The notes: generated by a model not told the origin, from the sequence alone. Counted from the first letter of the stretch, positions 36,254 to 48,718 are shown. The stretch: 64,000 nucleotides of DNA from Musa acuminata AAA Group (GCF_036884655.1 NC_088337.1:33462501-33526500), one strand, 5' to 3'. Translations and numbers: made by a program.

Positions 36254-38597
36254 CTACCGGTCGAGGGCGAACCTGCGTGGCCTTTGCTTTACTAGCCTAG
36301 CTTCGGGATTGACGTTAAGCTGGTGTTCGGCTACCGTCCGATCGATCCCTGGCATTTCCTTGGGCGACCATGCGAAGACATCGGCGTTTGCCTTTAGGAA
36401 CTCGACGAGCTGGAGCTGGTTTCCTTCGAGCTGAGCTGTGCCGATTTTCACGGTCTGACCGGGTCGGTCTCCCTTTATCGGTACCTCGGTAAGCCGCTCG
36501 GGCGGTTCAAGGTGTGTTGACATGGGGGTCTCTTCTCGTGGGTCTGGGATATGGGGGCACGCCCTTTTCGGGAGTGAGACCGCGGTGAGGTAGCACCTTC
36601 TTGACTCGCCTGGGTCGCTTCGCGATTCTCCAACCCCCGCCGAGGTGGGAAACTTGATGGCTCGGTGGTAGGTTGAGACTACTGCTTTTAGCTTGTTGAG
36701 CGTCGGGCGCCCGAGGATGACGTTGTAGGCCGAGGGCAGGTTGACCACCATGAACGTAGTCATTATTGTCTTGGTTCTTGGCTCCTCCCCAATGGAGACA
36801 GGGAGTGTGGTGGTGCCGAGCGGGGAGATTGAGTCTCCGGTGAATCCCGTGAGCGCCGAGCTCATGGGGATGAGGTCTTCAGTGGGCAAGCCGAGCCTTT
36901 TGAAGGCGTCGAGGTACAGGATGTCGGCGGAGCTCCCAGTGTCGACCATCACCCGCTTCACCCGAGCGTTGGCGATCTGGACAGAAATTACCAGAGCGTC
37001 GTCATGATGGGACCTTTCTCCCTCCTCGGCCCCAAAAGAGATTTCGGGTTCTAGTTCGGGTCGGGGGCGCTTCTCGACCGAGCTCCGGGCGTAGGATTTC
37101 CTTGCGCTTGAGCTGCTGCCGCCTGCCGCTGGTCCACCGATGATGACATCGACCTGCCTCTCCACGGGCATCCGGGGACGCGGGGTTGCTTCTCGGAGTT
37201 CCTTGAGATAACGGCCGAGGTACCCTCTTCTGATCAGTTCCTCGATCTGATTCTGGAGGTCGTGGCAGTCATCTGTGTCGTGGCCGTGGTCTCGGTGGAA
37301 CCTGCAGTATTTCGATCGATTTTTGTAAGTAGCTCTCATAGGATTAGGGGGCCGCAGAAGACCTTTCTCCCTGATCTGGAGGAAGATCTCGGTACGAGGT
37401 GTGTTGAGTGGGAGGAGAGGAGGTCTCGGGAGCCGCTGCTCAGGGTGGTCGGGCCTCCGATGGGGTCGCGGGTCGACCGACGAGGTGGCGGCTCGGGGTT
37501 GCTCGGTTCGCGATTTCTTCGCGACCGGTCGTCTTCCTGCTGCTAATGCTTCGCCGGCGACGTATTGGTTGGCCCGGTGGAGCATCTCGGGGACAGTGGC
37601 GGGCGGCTTCTCGATTAGTGACCAGAAGAACCTCGAGGGTTTCAGCCCCGTCAGGAACGCCTGCATGATCAAAGAGGGGTGAGTGTCCGAATAGCCGCGG
37701 ATCTCCGCGGCAAAGCGTGTCACAAACTGCGCGAGCGTTTCCTCTTCGTGCTGCGATAGTGCCAGCAGGGCGGCTACGGAAGGCCGAGGCCGCGCGCTGG
37801 TAAGGAAGTTTTGCTCGAACTCTTTGGCGAACTGGTCAAAAGATGCGATTGAGGATTGTCGCAGTCGGCTGAACCATGCGCGTGCTGGTCCTCTGAAGGT
37901 GGTCGGGAACATACGGCACATCAGCGCGTCGGATGTGCTGTAAAGGGCCATCTGAGTTCTGAACGCGGCTATATGCTCTACTGGGTCGGAGTCGCCGTCG
38001 TACGTTTCTAGGGCCGGCACCCTAAAGTTGAGGGGGGACAGGTTTTTCTTGTATTTCCTGAACGAAAGGGGACCCCCCCGAGGTGTCCTCGCTTGATTCG
38101 TCCCGCGACCTTTGGAGCTCGCGTCGGAACTCGTCCAGGCGGCGATTGACCTGGGAGAACTGTACCTTAAGGAAACTGTCTGCCGAGTCGGACGATACGG
38201 TGTCAGGCTCGGGGCGGCGCCGTGCGGCTCGAGAGGGCGCAGGAGAGACGCGCGTAGGCGAACCCTCGTGGTGGATGGCCCCGTCTCGGGTCTCACCGGT
38301 TGCATCCTGTCCCGTGCTCGGCCTTAGATGCGGTGGGTCGGCGGAGGCGTCCGTCAGTCGCCTGATTTCGGGAATGAGTGGGACAACGGTCTGCATTATC
38401 TCCATCATTCCCTGCACTTGCTTAACGAGGGCGAGGAACGCCTCGGGCAGCACGGCTGGAGGGTCGGCCGTGGATAATGGGGGTGGCATCCCTAAGTCGT
38501 TGAACAGGCGCCAATAACGATCAGGCGTTGACATCAGCATTTCTCCTTCTCCGTGGGTGACGGGTCCGAGAGGGTCGGCGTGAGGATCGTTCGGCAT
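36254..38597 (-). pseudogene. Tat gag-protease, frameshifted and separated from pol by a stop
   Basis: Gag begins at ATG 38597 (PNDPHADPLGP, then YWRLFNDLG). A run of seven C (38073-38079) marks a one-base shift; after it a second frame encodes the rest. That part has the capsid-like retrotransposon gag domain (FRGPARAWFSRL, GLKPSRFFWSL), a knuckle-like YCRFHRDHGHDTDDC, and an aspartic protease with VDTGSSAD (about 36931-36954). A single in-frame TAG at 36254-36256 follows RFALDR, just before RT. Sequence on either side continues the polyprotein in the same frame. The homopolymer shift could be a sequencing error; the TAG looks like a point change. Confidence 0.88.
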
Positions 38598-38603
38598 TCG
38601 GGC

Positions 38604-38622
38604 CCTCCTTCTAGCGCCAATC
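38604..38622 (-). other. Primer-binding site region of the Tat element
   Basis: On the minus strand, ATTGGCGCTAGAAGGAGG directly follows the 5' LTR. The left-edge Tat fragment has the same sequence with one transition (TTGACGC) at about 1056-1074. I cannot name the tRNA. Confidence 0.6.
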
Positions 38623-39303
38623 TGATGCGGTCTGCACCCGTTTAAGCCGTGATCTCGGGACGTCACGGCTCGGTCCAGGGGTCCGGATGCCGGAGGTCAC
38701 GGGTCGATCCTCCTGGTGTCTTCGGGGTGAGCGCTCACAGCCAGCCGGCCTGCGTGTGATCCTTCGTGGTAGTCAACTGCGGTCTCCCAGCAACGTGGTC
38801 GCCGTGTACCTGCACACAGGTCGGACCGTCCTCTGGGCCCGACCCCTCCGACGGTCTAGTTAGTCGACGAGAAGGGGGTTTTTTTGTCTTCCCCCCTTGG
38901 CCTTTTGGCCCTGGACTCTTTTATAGTTTCGGTTTGATATTACCTGATGTTCCTGCTTGTCAGAACGGGGTCGTGCCTCTGACTAGATTTGACGTTGCCA
39001 TTAGGGTGGCGTGTTGGATCATCCGGCCGCAGGGTATGGGTGGCATCGATCGTCGCCCTCTGCGTTTGAGTGAACGTGCTGGGTGTGGGCGAGGGAGTCG
39101 CTGGCTGGGGGGGGGTGACGCGGAGACGTCGAGTCGACATTAATGCCCGTTCATTCGGACAGGGTGCGGCTTGCGCGCGGAGGACGTCGTGGCATGTCGC
39201 GTCGCCATCACTCCCTGAGGGGAGTCTTTTCTACTGTCCCGCCCTGGGATGGCTGGCGTCATGGTCCATGTCCCCGTTGACCTTCATGGTGATTCCCCTA
39301 TCA
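38623..39303 (-). repeat. Tat element 5' LTR (right copy)
   Basis: 681 bp, ends TGAT and ATCA, with the minus-strand TATA box (CTATAAAAG, about 38919). The target-site duplication GATCC follows at 39304-39308. Confidence 0.93.
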
Positions 39304-39308
39304 GATCC

Positions 39309-39774
39309 GTTGATCGAGTCCCGACTTGTCGGCCCTCAAATCCTTTTATCATGCATTATTGCACGGCCACGCCAAAGTCCACATGCGATACACTGGTAGC
39401 TGTTCTGTTCTCTCCGGATTAACCTTTTTTATATATTTTGAATTATAGCTTCGAGATGTGATATATAAGTCCAGAGGGTTTCGCCATTGCATTAGAGGTG
39501 GAAGCATATGAATAGTGGAGGTATGGGCGCCCTCTTTTTACCCTGCTTCTATGTTGCATCCCTCTCTGTGTCTCCTTAAGAGACCGACGTAAATATGGCA
39601 AACATAGCGACGTTGAAATGGAGATGCCGATATGGGTGCTGGCGCATAGATAGTCGTCGCTATTGGAGATCCAAACCTATCTGCCTGATCCGTCTTTGAT
39701 TGACTTACAGTTGATACGGATGGATGCAACCCACGCCGATTGGATCTGATTAATGCCGTCGCCAAAAGATTTGT
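39309..39774 (+). repeat. Inverted-repeat arm 1, right part
   Basis: Continuation of arm 1 after the Tat insertion; reverse complement of about 46516-47044. It lacks about 53 bp (around 39340) present in arm 2. It ends at AAAGATTTGT, where block B begins. It holds CYP71D 5'-flank sequence (block D) and no gene. Confidence 0.85.
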
Positions 39775-41240
39775 GACGGGACGGGACGTTCCAATTTATT
39801 GCTATTCGTGGTGATAGCTAAGAGGTTCCGACTTTGGGTGTCTTCCCAGTTGGTTGTACACACCAAGTCTTTTGAAATCACAAGTTTTCGACATCGTGAA
39901 GAGTGACGTCGTAGATGACTAGGATCTAAGCGAGCCACAGGAGGAATATACCATCAGCCATGTCCTTGGTGTCGTGGAGGAGAAATATGTCCCCGAGAGA
40001 ATCGTGATGAGGCCACAGATATCCTTCGTCACAATCTGAGTGGAAGTTTGCCGATCTCAGTCCTGCGAGGATTAGATGATGCAGAAACACTAATACGTAT
40101 CAGATTACCTGCCTTCAAGAGTCCTAAACGAAACCACAGAAATTTTGACAAAAGAAAGCATTGGGATTGGGTGGAGTTATATGGCTGATATTGAAATTTG
40201 ATCTTCCTATCCCACAAATTATTCATCATGCCATTCATTCATTTCCGATTTACAGTAAGAAATTTTGTCAGCCTAAAACAAAATTGATCGTGATAGATCA
40301 CAAGGAGGATAATATCATCTTTAAAAAAAATAAATAAATATTCTACGAAATTTTTTGAAATTATTGATGCTAAGAAATTTCAAAATATTTTTTTAAAAAA
40401 ATTATCCTTAAAAAAATGGATAGACAGAAGAAGACGAAGACTCGACATAACTAACTATTATGTGATAGAATTAGAGTTGTAAGTGAATTTTATCTTATAC
40501 TTCACTGAAAAAAAATCATACGAAACTTCGTTATTATCTCTCATAATTATTCTTGTTTAGGTAAAAATAATAATTTTTTAGAGAAAAATCGTTTTTATGA
40601 TAATCCACTTTTATACTAAAAAAAAAATTCTCCAAACAAAAACTACATTGTTCAGACATAGTTAAGCGATTGATCTTTCTCGATTGACATGACTGACTGT
40701 GTTCAAAATGATTATCTTCAATAATTGAGACCACATTGTTGATTGGAGAGATAATTATCAAATCACATGACCCCATTTGTTTGTACTCTCACGTTTGTAT
40801 CTTGGCCGCCACACAGTAATTCACATCATATGACTGCTTACCAATGAAGCCATGAAAAATAATTGAGATGAGCCTCATCCGTAATAGTGAAATGGTATAG
40901 GCAAAAACTTGGTTTTCAACGCTTCAACGAATCGATAATTATAAAAGAATTTTGTTTTTCCAAGTAAAAATGTACTGACATAAGTATAAAAAGTATGCAC
41001 AGACGCAACTTTATTTACAAGTCACTTTACAATTCAAAACAGAAGAATATTGGATTCTTTCTTGACAATCCAAAGGAGAGTTTTTGTCTTAAACTATTAT
41101 TAGATCGACATTAAAATCATGGATCCAATCAAAAAATTATCATAAATTCAAAAATAAATTATAAAACTAAAATAAATTAAAATTTATGAACGACCAACAT
41201 ATAAATTCAAAATAAAACTATGTCATTATGTAGATTCCAA
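39775..41240. repeat. CYP71A 5'-flank block B, copy 4, without its gene
   Basis: Starting at GACGGGACGGGACGTTCC, this matches the sequence that begins about 50 bp upstream of the other CYP71A start codons. In every other unit a CYP71A gene lies to the left; here the inverted CYP71D segment sits there instead. AT-rich, non-coding. Confidence 0.85.
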
Positions 41241-43212
41241 AGATCTTTTGTTATTCAACTGACACTATCATAAAAACAAGGAATATGCACTTGCGTGAAT
41301 GCAAATTTATTTTTAAATATTATAAAATTTTGATCTCATAATAAAATATATTCTGATTTAAGTGTCGAAACATTGAATTTTCCCTTTTTTTAAGATGAAA
41401 ATATCTACAAATGACAACAAAAAAGGCATTATAATCAATTTAGCAGATAGAAAAGGTTGAAACTCATGCATTTTAATTTTCTAATCTCTCTATTTCTAAG
41501 TCATCACAAAAGAATTGCAAGCACATAGAGTGATTGTGGCAGACTTGTTTGTTAAATCACCCATTATAAATTATTTTCTTATATTTAACTATAATCAACA
41601 TCCTGATTCTTATATTTTTAAAAATAGTATTGAGGTTCATATATTTACGAAAATAAAATATTTAATATTAATTCTCCTTTCATTATTAACTTCGTCAATG
41701 AAAAAAATGCACATGCTGTCACATACAATATGAATAAAAAAATAAAAAAATATATAATTTTATTATCTTTTAAATTATTAATTTTATATAACTTTTTGCT
41801 ATGATCGATTTCCTCTTCCTCTCCTCGCCCACCAAATGACTTTATGATCGCTATGATCGATTAATTTTATATAACTTTTCGCTATTAATCCGACTCGTTT
41901 GCTGCACCTATTTGCCCATTGCACCCGCTCACCTACCGCACATGCTCGCTTGTCATACTTGCTCGTTTGTCATTCCTCTTTCCAATCTGCTTGTCTACTG
42001 CCCCATCGTCCTCACCCTGACGACCTCAACGTCGTTAGGGAAGCTTACTTTTGCTGGCACTAAGCAAGCGTCTGTGGTATGCATGGCAACTCAAGCTGCC
42101 GGATGGGATGTTGTTAAAGGGCGTAACATTATTGGCCATCAAACTAAGCGAGGAGCGGACGACGGGGGCAGCCGATGGATTTGTCGTGCACTTGATGGTT
42201 GCATGGATTTGTCGTGCACTTGATGGTTGCAAGGTTTCAGATGCCTTTGAAGAACCATAAAAGGACAGCAGCCAAGATGCTCATGAACTACAGGACTTAC
42301 TGCCTCGAGATGAATTCCTTCTGAGCCCACAGAAGCCAAACCCAAGTTTAGCCCTCTACAGTTGAAAATTAAATCTTGCTCGAGTTAAAGGAGAATTCCA
42401 AGTTGAATTTGCAAGATTTTTATGGAGATAACCAAGGTTGAAGATTGCTAGGTTGTTTAATGGGAACTGGAAATTAGCTACAAGCCATCCTGTTTGTTTG
42501 TTGAAGAAAGTTAATGTTAGATCAAAAGTAACTCGGATTGTGGTTTGTGTTTGTATGTGTGTAAACAAGAATCAGAGTGGTATACATGTGCTTAACGATC
42601 GACAAATGCATTCTTTACTTACCTTTCATAAACCAAAATTGTCCGATGCAATATGTTATAACCAAAAGCATATTATAACATGATGTACCTCTTTTGTAGA
42701 TTTTCTATTGTAATGCTGGTTATTTGTTCCGATCGTTGTGTAGTTGTATAGTTTTGACAGCTTATGAGCATAAATGACAGAATCCGAGAAACTATATTTG
42801 AAAAGAATTACTATGTCAATTCGGCATTTATCACCATTTTTTTAAAGAATATTTTGATTGATTTGGATCATCAACTTATATGACATTGAAGCATTGATAT
42901 TATGGTCCACAATTGCGTTGTATCTTATGCGTTACGTATGATCTAAATTTTTATGTTCTTCATTCTGCCTTAGGTGTGCATATGCCTATGCTTGTATTCT
43001 TTAGAACAGAAAGCATATTAAGAATAACTTGAAATCTTTTATACTGTAGTTGTTCTTTTAGGGGCAAACATGAATGGTTACTTGATGCAGGATTAACGGT
43101 TTCTTTATGTAAAAGTTGTAGCTTTCATGGATGATGACATCTTGGGCCTCTAGCAATGATTATATGTTGTGAATGTTCGGGTGGAGCACATATGATTGTT
43201 TTGTGCTATTTT
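41241..43212. other. Single-copy intergenic DNA
   Basis: I recognise no gene. A 28-bp sequence (ATGGATTTGTCGTGCACTTG plus eight more bases) is repeated twice at 42175-42230. Short ORFs here have no family features. The stretch does not match other blocks in the window. Confidence 0.5.
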
Positions 43213-43683
43213 TGTTAGCATAAAATCTATAATACATTATATTAAAATATAAAAAATAATTTTTTATATCAGGATTGATATTAAATACTTAGATTTAGTT
43301 TAATGATGTGTACCTTTTGATGTCATCTGAAAAGAGATCTTTATTTGATTTGTAAAGATACCGTCTTTAATCAAAGATCGATGTCAAACTGCAAAAAGGA
43401 ACTAGATCCTTCTTCCTATCTTTTTCACGAGACCACCTAGATTGATGATTTAGGGAGAAGAGTTGAGAGAAAGCTTTGATCTCTCAACTATAATTTATAT
43501 TCCTCTTCTTGTATTTAGTCGTTAGAGGTTTTGTTTATATATAGACAAGAGCAGAGGGCCCGATGAGTTATTAGAAGTGTTCTTCCCATCAAATTTATCT
43601 CTTAACGAATCATACTTTAAGTAAACTTTTTTTTTCTACTGACTAATATATTTCATCAAATATAAAGGACACGAAATCTAACA
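43213..43683 (+). repeat. Candidate solo LTR
   Basis: 471 bp bounded by TGTTAG and CTAACA, the same terminal inverted repeat as the copia LTR at 19030. It has a TATA-like TTTATATATAGAC (about 43529) at a plausible position. No clear target-site duplication is seen (ATTTT left, ATGTC right) and no internal retroelement sequence adjoins. It could be a solo LTR or chance. Confidence 0.45.
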
Positions 43684-44791
43684 ATGTCTTTTATGCTACC
43701 AATGTCAAACTTAGTCGTAATTTCCAATTTAAGCTTCACTATCTTACAGTATGCACTATGTTTCTATTGGGATCAAAAATAGACTGCAAATATCAGATTG
43801 CAGTCATCCATGGCGTTCTCGGTTTATTTCCTTTCAAGTTTGCATATTTGGATACAACTTTTCTATCAATCATTTCTTTTTTTCCCCCATTTTCCTGTAT
43901 GAAATGCTGCAAGTGTTTGTGCTATTTTCAGTATGTGTGATAACATCAACACAATGCTGGAATCAATGTTGTGCAATTTTCAGTATCATTGGAGTTTGAG
44001 TCAGTGTGATAATTTCCTATCAATCTCCCTTTTCTGTTGGAAGTTGTCTACATGACACCTTCTGCTACATCTGTAGTAAAAATTACAACTAAATGCACAT
44101 ATGAAATATAATAATCTGTCCAAAAAATCTCTATTTGTTATTCCTAATTGCATACCAGAATTTTAATTGAATGAAGAAGATTGATGAATTTACCTATATA
44201 TCAGGAAAGCTTCATAATAATACAGCATACAAGTATAGATCCATGGAAAATTTACCATGACTTTGTCGTCTCACATTTATTATATCTTGGCCGCCAAACA
44301 GTGATTCACATCATATGACAGCTTACCAATGAAGCCAAGAAAAAGATAATTCTATGTTGAGCCTCATCCGTAATAGCGAAATGGTATGGGCAAAAACTTG
44401 GTTTTCAACGTTTCAACGAATCGATAATTATAAACACACGGTTAGATATTTGATTGATTAAATAATTCAAGAGTAAGGTTAACTACTTCGATTTCCAAAG
44501 AAATGGAAGAAGAAGAAGGCCGCGTCAGTTTGTGGAGGCCTCGACGGGAGACAACATCAGATAATGTTCCATAGGATTTGAAGGGCTCGTATGTGACAAC
44601 TTTAATTATATGAAGATGTTATGCATACATACGTTCTTAACAACTCACAAACTTAAACCATTACCAAGTTAATATTATACATACATCACCGAGTTTCCAT
44701 TAAATGGATCGATCAGCAGCAAACCCAAAGAAACATATGAATACCAGCACACGTCCTTTTCACGCACTAATCATCTGATTCCTGCCAACTT
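43684..44791. repeat. Intergenic, with pieces of block B and CYP71D 3' flank G
   Basis: The stretch 43684-44255 is not seen elsewhere. The stretch 44260-44430 matches the inner part of block B (TTGGCCGCCAAACAGTGATT; compare 7810 and 18310). The stretch 44520-44791 matches block G before the stop of CYP71D copy 1. No gene is seen. Confidence 0.75.
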
Positions 44792-46393
44792 TCAGATAGT
44801 AGCGGGGACAGGAATTCTTGAAGTAGCAAGCAACTTTAGCTCAGTTTGCCTTGGTACAAGGAGTGCCATCTTCTCACGCATGTCGAGCTCCTCGGGTTTC
44901 ATTCCATTGGGCATCTTCCAGTCGAAGTGGAAGAGGAGATTAGCCAGGACGAGCTCCACCACGGCCAGCCCGTACTCGATCGCCGGGCAGATCCTTCTGC
45001 CAGCTCCGAACGGCAAGTACTCGAAGTCGAATCCCTTGAAATCTATGGAACTCCCCTCGAACCTCTCCGGCTTGAAGCTCTCGGCGTCGTCCCAGTACTG
45101 CGGATCCCTGCAGATCGCCCATGCATTGACGAAGACGCGAGTGCCGGCTTCTATCTTGTAGCCCATCACTTCGCTGGTCTCCCTGCATAATCTTGGTAAC
45201 AGCGGGAGTGATGGGTGAAGCCTTAGCGTCTCTTTGATAATTAGCTTCATGTAGTTTAGCTTATCCATGTCACTCTCTTCGACCCTGTTCTTTCCTTTCA
45301 GAGCTTCCCTCACTTCCTTGTGCGCTCTCTCCATGATCCAGGGGTGCCTGATCAGCTCCGACATGGCCCATTCAACGACGGTCGATGAGTACTCGGTGCC
45401 CGCCACGAACATGTCCTGCGCGCGCCAAGGACGACGAGATCGTTACACAATAATACTTGATTAGCATTAGTATGACAGGAGTTGATCCGGCCTCACCAAT
45501 ATCGCAGCCTTTATATTGTCCATCGTCAAGGGAATTTCCAGCTGCGGATCGTCCTTAAGCCTCAGCAGCACGTCGACCAAGTCCTCCACTCGCCCACCAT
45601 CGTCGCCCGTGACGGCATCATCCTGGTGCTCCTTGAGAATCTCGTCTAGGACCTCATCAATCTGATGGTGAAGCCGGTGCATGTGTGACATGACACCGGT
45701 GAGGACGTCGAGGAACTTGAGCGACGGAAACGTGTCGGCCAATCCGAAACCTCCGAGGACATGGAACGTATCCTTGACGATCGAGACGAAACACTCTCGA
45801 TGCTCACGGTGTTTACCGAAGGCCGCTCGGCAGGTGATGGCGTTGGCAAGACGGAACAGCTTGTCGCTGAGGTTGACGGGTGCTGTTCCCGACTTGGAGA
45901 TGTCTCTCATCAGTTCATGGGTCAGTTCCGTCCTGATGGAGGAGAAGAATCGGGTGCGCTTGCCGCCGAGCAGCTCCGTGAAGCAGAGCCGGCGCATCTG
46001 CTTCCAGTAAGGACCAAAGGGGGACCAGCCGATGTCGGAGGCGCCATAGAGAACGATCTGCGTTGCGGCGAGCGCGGGACGGGAAGCGAAGTTGTCACCA
46101 TGTTTCTGTAAGATCTCCTCGGCGGCTTCGCGTGAGGAGGCGACCGCAACGTCCACCTGGCCGATCCTGACGAGCATGAGGGGGCCGTGCTTGCGAGCGA
46201 GGTGGCGAAGTGCGCGGAAGGGTAGTTGCCCGACCAGGTGGTGCATGCTTCCGATGAGAGGCAGATTCCACGGGCCGGGGGGAAGTCTGGTGTTTGGGCC
46301 TTTGTACTTGGCGATCCATTTCTTCGTCAGGACGAGGAAGAAGAGGAGGGAGCAGAGGAAGATGGGAACGGAAGGGAGCTGAAGCAGATCCAT
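44792..46393 (-). CDS. CYP71D-like cytochrome P450, copy 2 (two exons, intact)
   Basis: Exon 1 is 45497-46393 and exon 2 is 44792-45415, with the same phase-0, 81-bp intron as copy 1. The 506-residue product differs from copy 1 at only a few dozen positions and keeps anchor, LPPGPWNLPLIG hinge, WKQMRRLC, E361/R364, PERF and PFGAGRRICPA with Cys442. The I-helix reads AGTEYS, so residue 308 is Tyr (TAC), where copy 1 has Phe (TTC) and most P450s have Thr. Differences cluster after the haem loop (IEYGLAVVELV versus IDFGLTVVELA). Block G lies 3', and block D plus inverted-repeat arm 2 lie 5'. Confidence 0.93.
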
Positions 46394-46444
46394 GAAGTGG
46401 ATGCGTTGGTGAAGACACCTACGTCAAAAGCCAGTTTTGGACAT

Positions 46445-46453
46445 CTTATAATG
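46445..46453 (-). promoter_or_regulatory. TATA box of CYP71D-like copy 2
   Basis: TTATAA at 46446-46451 on the minus strand, 53 bp before the ATG, in the same context as copy 1 (CAACCATTATAAGATG). Confidence 0.6.
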
Positions 46454-46515
46454 GTTGGGGCAATCGCATGTAAACCTCATGGTGACACATGGAAACTGGT
46501 TGGTGTGTCCAACTG

Positions 46516-48718
46516 ACAAATCTTTTGGCGACGGCATCAATCAGATCCAATCGGGGTGGGTTGCATCCATCCGTATCAACTGTAAGTCAATCAAAGACGG
46601 ATCAGGCAGATAGGGTTGGATCTCCAATATCGACGACTATCTATGCGCCAGCACCCATATCGGCATCTCCATTTCAACGTCGTTATGTTTGCCATATTTA
46701 CGTCGGTATCGGTGTGGGTCTCTTAAGGAGACACAGAGAGGGATGCAACATAGAAGCAGGGTAAAAAGAGGGCGCCCATACCTCCACGATTCATATGCTT
46801 CCACCTCTAATGCAATGGCGAAACCCTCTGGACTTATATATCACATCTCGAAGCTATAATTCAAAATATATAAAAAAGGTTAATCTGGAGAGAACAGAAC
46901 AGCTAATCACCAGTGCGTCGCATGTGGACTTTGGCGTGGCCGTGCAATAATGCATGATAAAAGGGTTTGGTTGGTTTCTGATGTGTGACCAAACCAGCGG
47001 ATAGGCTAAAAATATGAGGGCCGACAAGTCGGGACTCGATCAACGGATCCACAAACAACAGCTGCAATGATAGCAAACTTGATTGGATGACCCAAAGACG
47101 GACGGATGGCTTTGCCCTCCATCCTCCTCTTGCTCGATAGAGGATCAAATTGGCTGAAGAGTCTCAGTAGAAGAAGGAATATATCTATCTCTTTATCAGA
47201 GTTAAACGTTAAACTCTTAGCGTTGGCCCTCCAAGAACGGAGGTTCTGTCATCGGAGAATATGAGAGAGAGAGAGAGAGAGAGAGAGTTAAAGCTATGCC
47301 AATAGATTTAAAAGACTAATCACATTCAAAAGAAGACAAGTTTATTAATGTTCTTATATTAAAAAAAAATATTGGAGATGTAAAATTATGATGGATTTCT
47401 TTCTCAAATCAAAAGTGCTCGAAAGAAATAAAACGTAGTGTTCCATAAAATTCACTCACTTCTTCATTCAAATTAATTTCAGATTTCAAGCAAGATTTGA
47501 AAAGAAATGTGACATATCAGAGACTTGCAGTTAAGAGAATAATATTTCTACAATATAAAATATTATTTATTGATTGTTGAGAATATACAAGTATTAACTA
47601 ATAAATGTGAGTATTGAGTTGTGGTTATCAAATTAGGGAGAGTCGCTATAACAAAAAATGATAGGCTTTGCTTTCAAGGAGCACTCGCCCTCATCTTGCT
47701 TGCCTTTAAATGACTAAGAATATGAGGTTTCCAATTTTATGGTAATATATATATATATATATGTCACGAGGATAACCTTTAAAACAAAGTTGAGAAGCCC
47801 GAATCCAATTCAGAAAGCAGCAACGAGACCAAAAATAAAAATAAAAAGAATTTCGGTAGAATTAAACATATATGACATTTTCTTAAGGAAGGTTGAGATG
47901 CTTTGCTTTCAACGGTAAGTTTATAACATATATAATTAATACATTATTTATAACTCTCCCTCTTCCACTAATGTTGGGAGGGAGAAGAGCAATCAATAGT
48001 CACAGTATAATTCCGTGAGTTATTTATTATTATTATTAGATGAGTTAATGTAAGATTATTATTTATTAATCATAAAATTTTAAAATTAAAATATTATCAT
48101 GCTTCATAAAAATTATTATTTATTAATCATAAATTTTTGAAATAAAAATATTATCATGCATCATAAAAATTATACTAATTATAATATTAAAGATTTTAAA
48201 AACATGAATCAAAACTATTGTTTAAAAAAGGAATAAAAAAGATTATACCCCTTATCGGGATCCTCTGGATGGGATTGGGATTAAGAATTTATAATTTTAT
48301 AATTATAATATTAAACATTTTTAAAATATAAATCAAAATTATTAAGAAAAAAAATAAAGAATTATACCTCTCATTGGGATCCACTCCTCGAGTATCTCGC
48401 CTTGGACCTCTGTCCATCCGACGGTGTAGCCGCCGCTCGGCAGACGATGGCGTTGGAGAGACGGAACAGCTTGTCGCTCAGGTTGACGGGTGCTGTTTCT
48501 GACCTGGAGATGTCTCTCATCAGCTCATGGGTCAGTTCCATGATGACGGAGGAGAGGAACGGGTGCGCTTGGCGCTGAGTAGCTCCGTGAAGAATAGCCG
48601 GCGCAGCTGCTTACAGTAAGGGCCGAAGGGGGACCAGCCGATGTCGGAGGCGCCATAGAGAATCACCTGTGTTGCGGCGAGCTCGGGACGGGAAGCGAAG
48701 GTGGCACCTTGTTTCTGT
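46516..48718 (-). repeat. Inverted-repeat arm 2, with the empty Tat site
   Basis: This 2.2-kb segment is the reverse complement of arm 1. At 47045-47050 the GGATCC corresponding to the Tat target is uninterrupted, confirming where the element went in. The arm includes CYP71D 5' flank (about 46516-46800), an AG tract (about 47264-47287), an AT tract (about 47744-47762), and a 60-70 bp duplication at about 48060-48170 absent from arm 1. No intact gene lies in 46454-48390. Confidence 0.88.

Larger units (their letters stand above)
29221..39303 (-). mobile_element. Near-complete Tat-lineage Ty3/gypsy LTR retrotransposon
   Basis: It is a 10.1-kb insertion flanked by the 5-bp target-site duplication GATCC (29216-29220 and 39304-39308). 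On the minus strand the order is LTR, primer site, gag-protease, RT, two RNase H domains, integrase, an antisense ORF region, minisatellite, polypurine tract and LTR. Two RNase H domains and an antisense extra ORF are typical of the Tat lineage. By eye the LTRs differ at 14 positions in about 680, of which 13 are transitions, plus a G-run length change. That is about 2% and suggests a fairly young insertion. It is not autonomous as read: there is a frameshift in gag and a stop between protease and RT. Confidence 0.95.

Noticed and set aside
42035..42260. Overlapping short ORFs around a 28-bp duplication
   Set aside because: They exist on both strands with no family similarity; the duplication itself creates the repeated peptides.
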